From: Pseudorhodoferax soli
GTDB taxonomy: Bacteria > Pseudomonadota > Gammaproteobacteria > Burkholderiales > Burkholderiaceae_C
Reading direction: 5' to 3'
Length of the DNA stretch: 64,000 nucleotides
Assembly: GCF_003337555.1 (NCBI RefSeq)
Contig: NZ_QPJK01000005.1
Span: 534,787-598,786 of the forward strand
The notes below the pieces were generated by a model. The model saw only the letters and a program-made list of their open reading frames with translations. It searched no databases and was not told where the DNA came from. The stretch's first letter is position 1, and each line of letters begins with the position of its first letter. Below, one piece after another: positions 61,982-64,000 of the stretch. A program made the position numbers and the translations under genes.

Positions 61982-62589
61982 TCGACATCCAGGGGCTGCG
62001 CTTCGCCTTTCCCGGCGAGCCGCCGCTGGTCGCCGACTGGTCGGCCCGCATCGGCCCCGGCATCACGCTGCTGCACGGCGACACCGGCGCCGGCAAGAGC
62101 CTGCTGCTGCGCTTGCTGGCCGGCGTGCAGGCGGCCGACGCCGGCCGCTTGCAGATCGGCGATGCGGTGCTGGCCGACGCGCCGACGCGCTACCGCGCGC
62201 AGCTGTTCTTCGTCGACCCGGCCACGCAGCAGTTCGACCAGATGACGGGCCAGGCCTGCCTCGCGCAGCTGGCCGGGGCCGATGCCGACCAGGCCCTGCG
62301 CGATGCGCTGGTCGATGGTTTCGGCCTGGCGCCGCACCTGGAGAAATCGCTCTACATGCTCTCCACCGGCTCCAGGCGCAAGGTCTGGCTGGCGGCCGCG
62401 CTCGCCGGGCGCAGGCCCGTGGTGCTGCTGGACGAGCCCGCGGCGGCGCTGGACCAGGGTTCGGTACGTTGCCTGTGGGATGTGCTGGCCCAGATCGGCG
62501 CCACGCGCCGGCGCACGGTGGTGGTGGCCAGCAGCGAGGCCACCACGAGCCTGCCGCTGGCCGCGCGGATCGACCTGCCGCTGCGCTGA
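61978..62589 (+). CDS. Small stand-alone ABC-type ATPase
   Basis: A 203-residue ABC ATPase starting at GTG 61978 (GTGTGA overlap with the gene before). GDTGAGKSLLLRL is Walker A (about 35-47); the signature is LSTGSRRKVWLA in place of LSGGQ; Walker B is VVLLDEPAAALD. The switch His is replaced in VVVASSEATTS. No permease or binding protein is encoded nearby. Short length and the odd signature suggest a non-transport role or a partner elsewhere. Confidence 0.8.
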   Translation: MIDIQGLRFAFPGEPPLVADWSARIGPGITLLHGDTGAGKSLLLRLLAGVQAADAGRLQIGDAVLADAPTRYRAQLFFVDPATQQFDQMTGQACLAQLAGADADQALRDALVDGFGLAPHLEKSLYMLSTGSRRKVWLAAALAGRRPVVLLDEPAAALDQGSVRCLWDVLAQIGATRRRTVVVASSEATTSLPLAARIDLPLR

Positions 62590-62590
62590 C

Positions 62591-63577
62591 TCAGCTGCGC
62601 TCGCCGCGCCCTTGCGTGGCCAGCAGAACACCGAGCGCCACGGCGCCGACCACCGCCAGGCCCAGGCCGAGCGCCAGCTTGTTCCGGGGCTTGGGTTCGG
62701 GACGGAAGCCGCCGTGCACGGCCGGATGGCGCGAGGCGTCGAACAGGTTGCCCTGGGTGATCGGCGTGCGCTCGGCGCGTGCGAGCGCGCGGTCGGCCAC
62801 CCACTTGCCGATGCGGCCCGTCGTGGCGGGGGCGGCAGACTGCGCCAGCCGGCCGGCCAGCGTGCCCGCGCCCAGCCACAGCGTGGGCCGCGGCCTGCGC
62901 GCCAGGCGCACGATGGCGCTGGCCACGGCATCCGGGTCCAGCGGCGGTGGGGGGCTGAGCTTGCGGCCAGTGTAGTTGGCGCCGTGCTGCAGGCCCGGCG
63001 TGTCGACGAAGGTGGGGCAGACATCGCACACATGCACGCCCGGCAGGTCGGACAGTTCGGCGCGCAGCGCGGCCGACCAGCCGCGCAGGCCGAACTTGCT
63101 GGCGGTGTAGGCGCCGGCATACGGCGTGGCGACCCAGCCGCCCAGCGAGATCATGTTGATCAGCACGCCGCTGTGCTGGCTGCGGAAGTGCGGCAGCACG
63201 GCATGGGCGCCATGCATGTGGCCGAGCAAGTTGGCTTCGAGCACGCGGCGGTGCGCTTCCATGGGCGTGGCCTCGAATCGGCCCACGGCGCCAACGCCCA
63301 CGTTGTTGATCCACACGTCGATGCCGCCGAAACGCCGCAACGCGGCGCCGGCCAGGGCGCGCACGGCCTTGGCGTCGGTCACGTCGGTGGGCACGGCGAT
63401 GGCCTGGGCGCCCAGCCGGGCGCACTGCGCGGCCACGCGCTCCAGGGCTTCGGTGCCTCGGGCCGCGAGCACGAGGCGCGCGCGCTGCTGGGCGAAGGCC
63501 AGTGCAGTGGCCCGGCCGATGCCGCTGGAGGCGCCGGTGATGACGACGACGGGGGAAGGGGGCAGGGAGGAGCGCAT
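62591..63577 (-). CDS. SDR family oxidoreductase with C-terminal membrane segment
   Basis: A 328-residue short-chain dehydrogenase. VVVITGASSGIGRATAL is the cofactor-binding loop (residues 10-26), INNVGVGAVG the NNxG motif, and AYTASKFGLRGW the active-site Tyr-x-x-x-Lys with Ser upstream in NMISLGG. After the core, a 60-residue extension ends in a membrane segment (ALGLGLAVVGAVALGVLL), so the enzyme is tail-anchored. No clear Shine-Dalgarno precedes ATG 63577. It ends one base after the convergent ABC ATPase. Substrate unknown. Confidence 0.87.
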   Translation of the reverse strand: MRSSLPPSPVVVITGASSGIGRATALAFAQQRARLVLAARGTEALERVAAQCARLGAQAIAVPTDVTDAKAVRALAGAALRRFGGIDVWINNVGVGAVGRFEATPMEAHRRVLEANLLGHMHGAHAVLPHFRSQHSGVLINMISLGGWVATPYAGAYTASKFGLRGWSAALRAELSDLPGVHVCDVCPTFVDTPGLQHGANYTGRKLSPPPPLDPDAVASAIVRLARRPRPTLWLGAGTLAGRLAQSAAPATTGRIGKWVADRALARAERTPITQGNLFDASRHPAVHGGFRPEPKPRNKLALGLGLAVVGAVALGVLLATQGRGERS

Positions 63578-63787
63578 TCTTGGATCGGTGCGTTGTGCTC
63601 TGGATGACGGAGCGCACAGCATAGTTGCAATGGATGCGCCACGCGACGATGCGCCTGTGACCATCGGCATCTTCTGCATCGCTCCGACACGCAGCCGGCG
63701 TGCAGCCCTACAGGGCAGGTGCCGCGCGGCGGCGTGCAGCGCGGATTCGCCGGGCGCACTGGTGTTTCCACTGTCCCGCCGGTGTCT

Positions 63788-63824
63788 TTGGCCGACCGGC
63801 CAAGGCATTACCGCACACTAGAAT
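63788..63824 (+). promoter_or_regulatory. Palindrome and -10 box upstream of etfB
   Basis: TTGGCC-GACC-GGCCAA (63788-63803) is a perfect inverted repeat. TAGAAT at 63819-63824 is a likely -10 box, but no -35 is placed 17 bases upstream, so the promoter may depend on an activator bound to the palindrome. The rest of the 304-base gap 63578-63881 shows no gene or other element. Confidence 0.4.
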
Positions 63825-63881
63825 CGAATAGTTTTTGTCCTGCAGGCTGCACAAGCAGCACATCCCAGAGGAGTCGCATCA

Positions 63882-64000
63882 ATGAAGGTCCTGGTCCCCG
63901 TCAAGCGCGTGGTCGACTACAACGTGAAGGTTCGCGTGAAGTCCGACGGCAGCGGCGTTGACATCGCCAACGTCAAGATGAGCATGAACCCGTTTGACGA
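63882..64000 (+). CDS. etfB: Electron transfer flavoprotein beta subunit, N-terminal part (runs off window)
   Basis: Only the first 39 codons are visible. [20 protein letters not shown] and the following KMSMNPFDE are typical EtfB. GAGGAG lies about 8 bases before ATG 63882. EtfB with EtfA accepts electrons from acyl-CoA dehydrogenases such as the one at 15756 and passes them to the quinone pool. etfA probably follows outside the window. Confidence 0.92.
   Translation, partial: MKVLVPVKRVVDYNVKVRVKSDGSGVDIANVKMSMNPFD

Overview
The window is high-GC DNA from a betaproteobacterium, most likely order Burkholderiales and close to Comamonadaceae. Six tripartite-tricarboxylate (Bug/TctC-type) receptors, CaiB and acyl-CoA catabolic genes, LysR regulators and a Burkholderiales-type gene mix support this; the genus cannot be fixed from sequence alone. 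No tRNA, rRNA, CRISPR, phage or insertion sequence was seen. Two genes run off the edges: hrpA (left) and etfB (right).

Layout. 1-3935: hrpA 3' end, then a LysR regulator with a carboxymuconolactone-decarboxylase-like protein and an amidohydrolase. 3979-8177: porin, a secreted alpha/beta hydrolase lacking its nucleophile, a deletion scar, and a tannase-family lipoprotein. 8361-15650: a CoA-transferase/GST/flavin-reductase/Bug operon divergent from another Bug receptor, a second tannase and a DUF427 protein. 15756-18820: enoyl-CoA hydratase, Bug receptor, acyl-CoA dehydrogenase. 19071-22662: a sensor kinase, a frameshifted sigma-54 response regulator and an anion transporter. 23034-25208: a large membrane-anchored lipase-like hydrolase.

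25336-32008 is the most striking region. One minus-strand run encodes a cytochrome b, a sulfite-oxidase-fold (MsrP/YedY-like) oxidoreductase, a small exported MXKDX peptide with 13 methionines exactly five residues apart, a CcdA-thioredoxin fusion, and exported MsrA and MsrB. A divergent OmpR-type two-component system adjoins it and a secreted peroxiredoxin lies beyond. Together these look like a complete extracytoplasmic system for absorbing oxidants on methionine and repairing the product. It resembles the MrpX/YedY1 hypochlorite-scavenging system of Azospira but is larger and has a different regulator.

32706-41931: a phospholipase D-like lipoprotein, then a LysR-controlled catabolic operon with three Bug receptors, an RraA-type aldolase, a 2-hydroxyacid dehydrogenase, an amidohydrolase and an SMP-30 lactonase. 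41944-48347: a hypothetical gene, a DTW-domain tRNA modification enzyme, then a Rieske oxygenase with an ABC importer that has two different permeases. 48357-52877: a BMP-type (nucleoside-like) ABC importer. 53100-55174: an MFS exporter and a DUF4760 membrane protein, each with an unusual leader. 55206-60209: MoxR, DUF58, TgpA-like transglutaminase and MltB, all joined by overlapping stop and start codons. 60253-64000: histone-deacetylase-family protein, a ParA-like ATPase coupled to a lone ABC ATPase, an SDR and the start of etfB.

Overall the window is a catabolic and uptake region for aromatic or lactone-type acids, interrupted by a methionine-repair stress locus and a cell-envelope operon.
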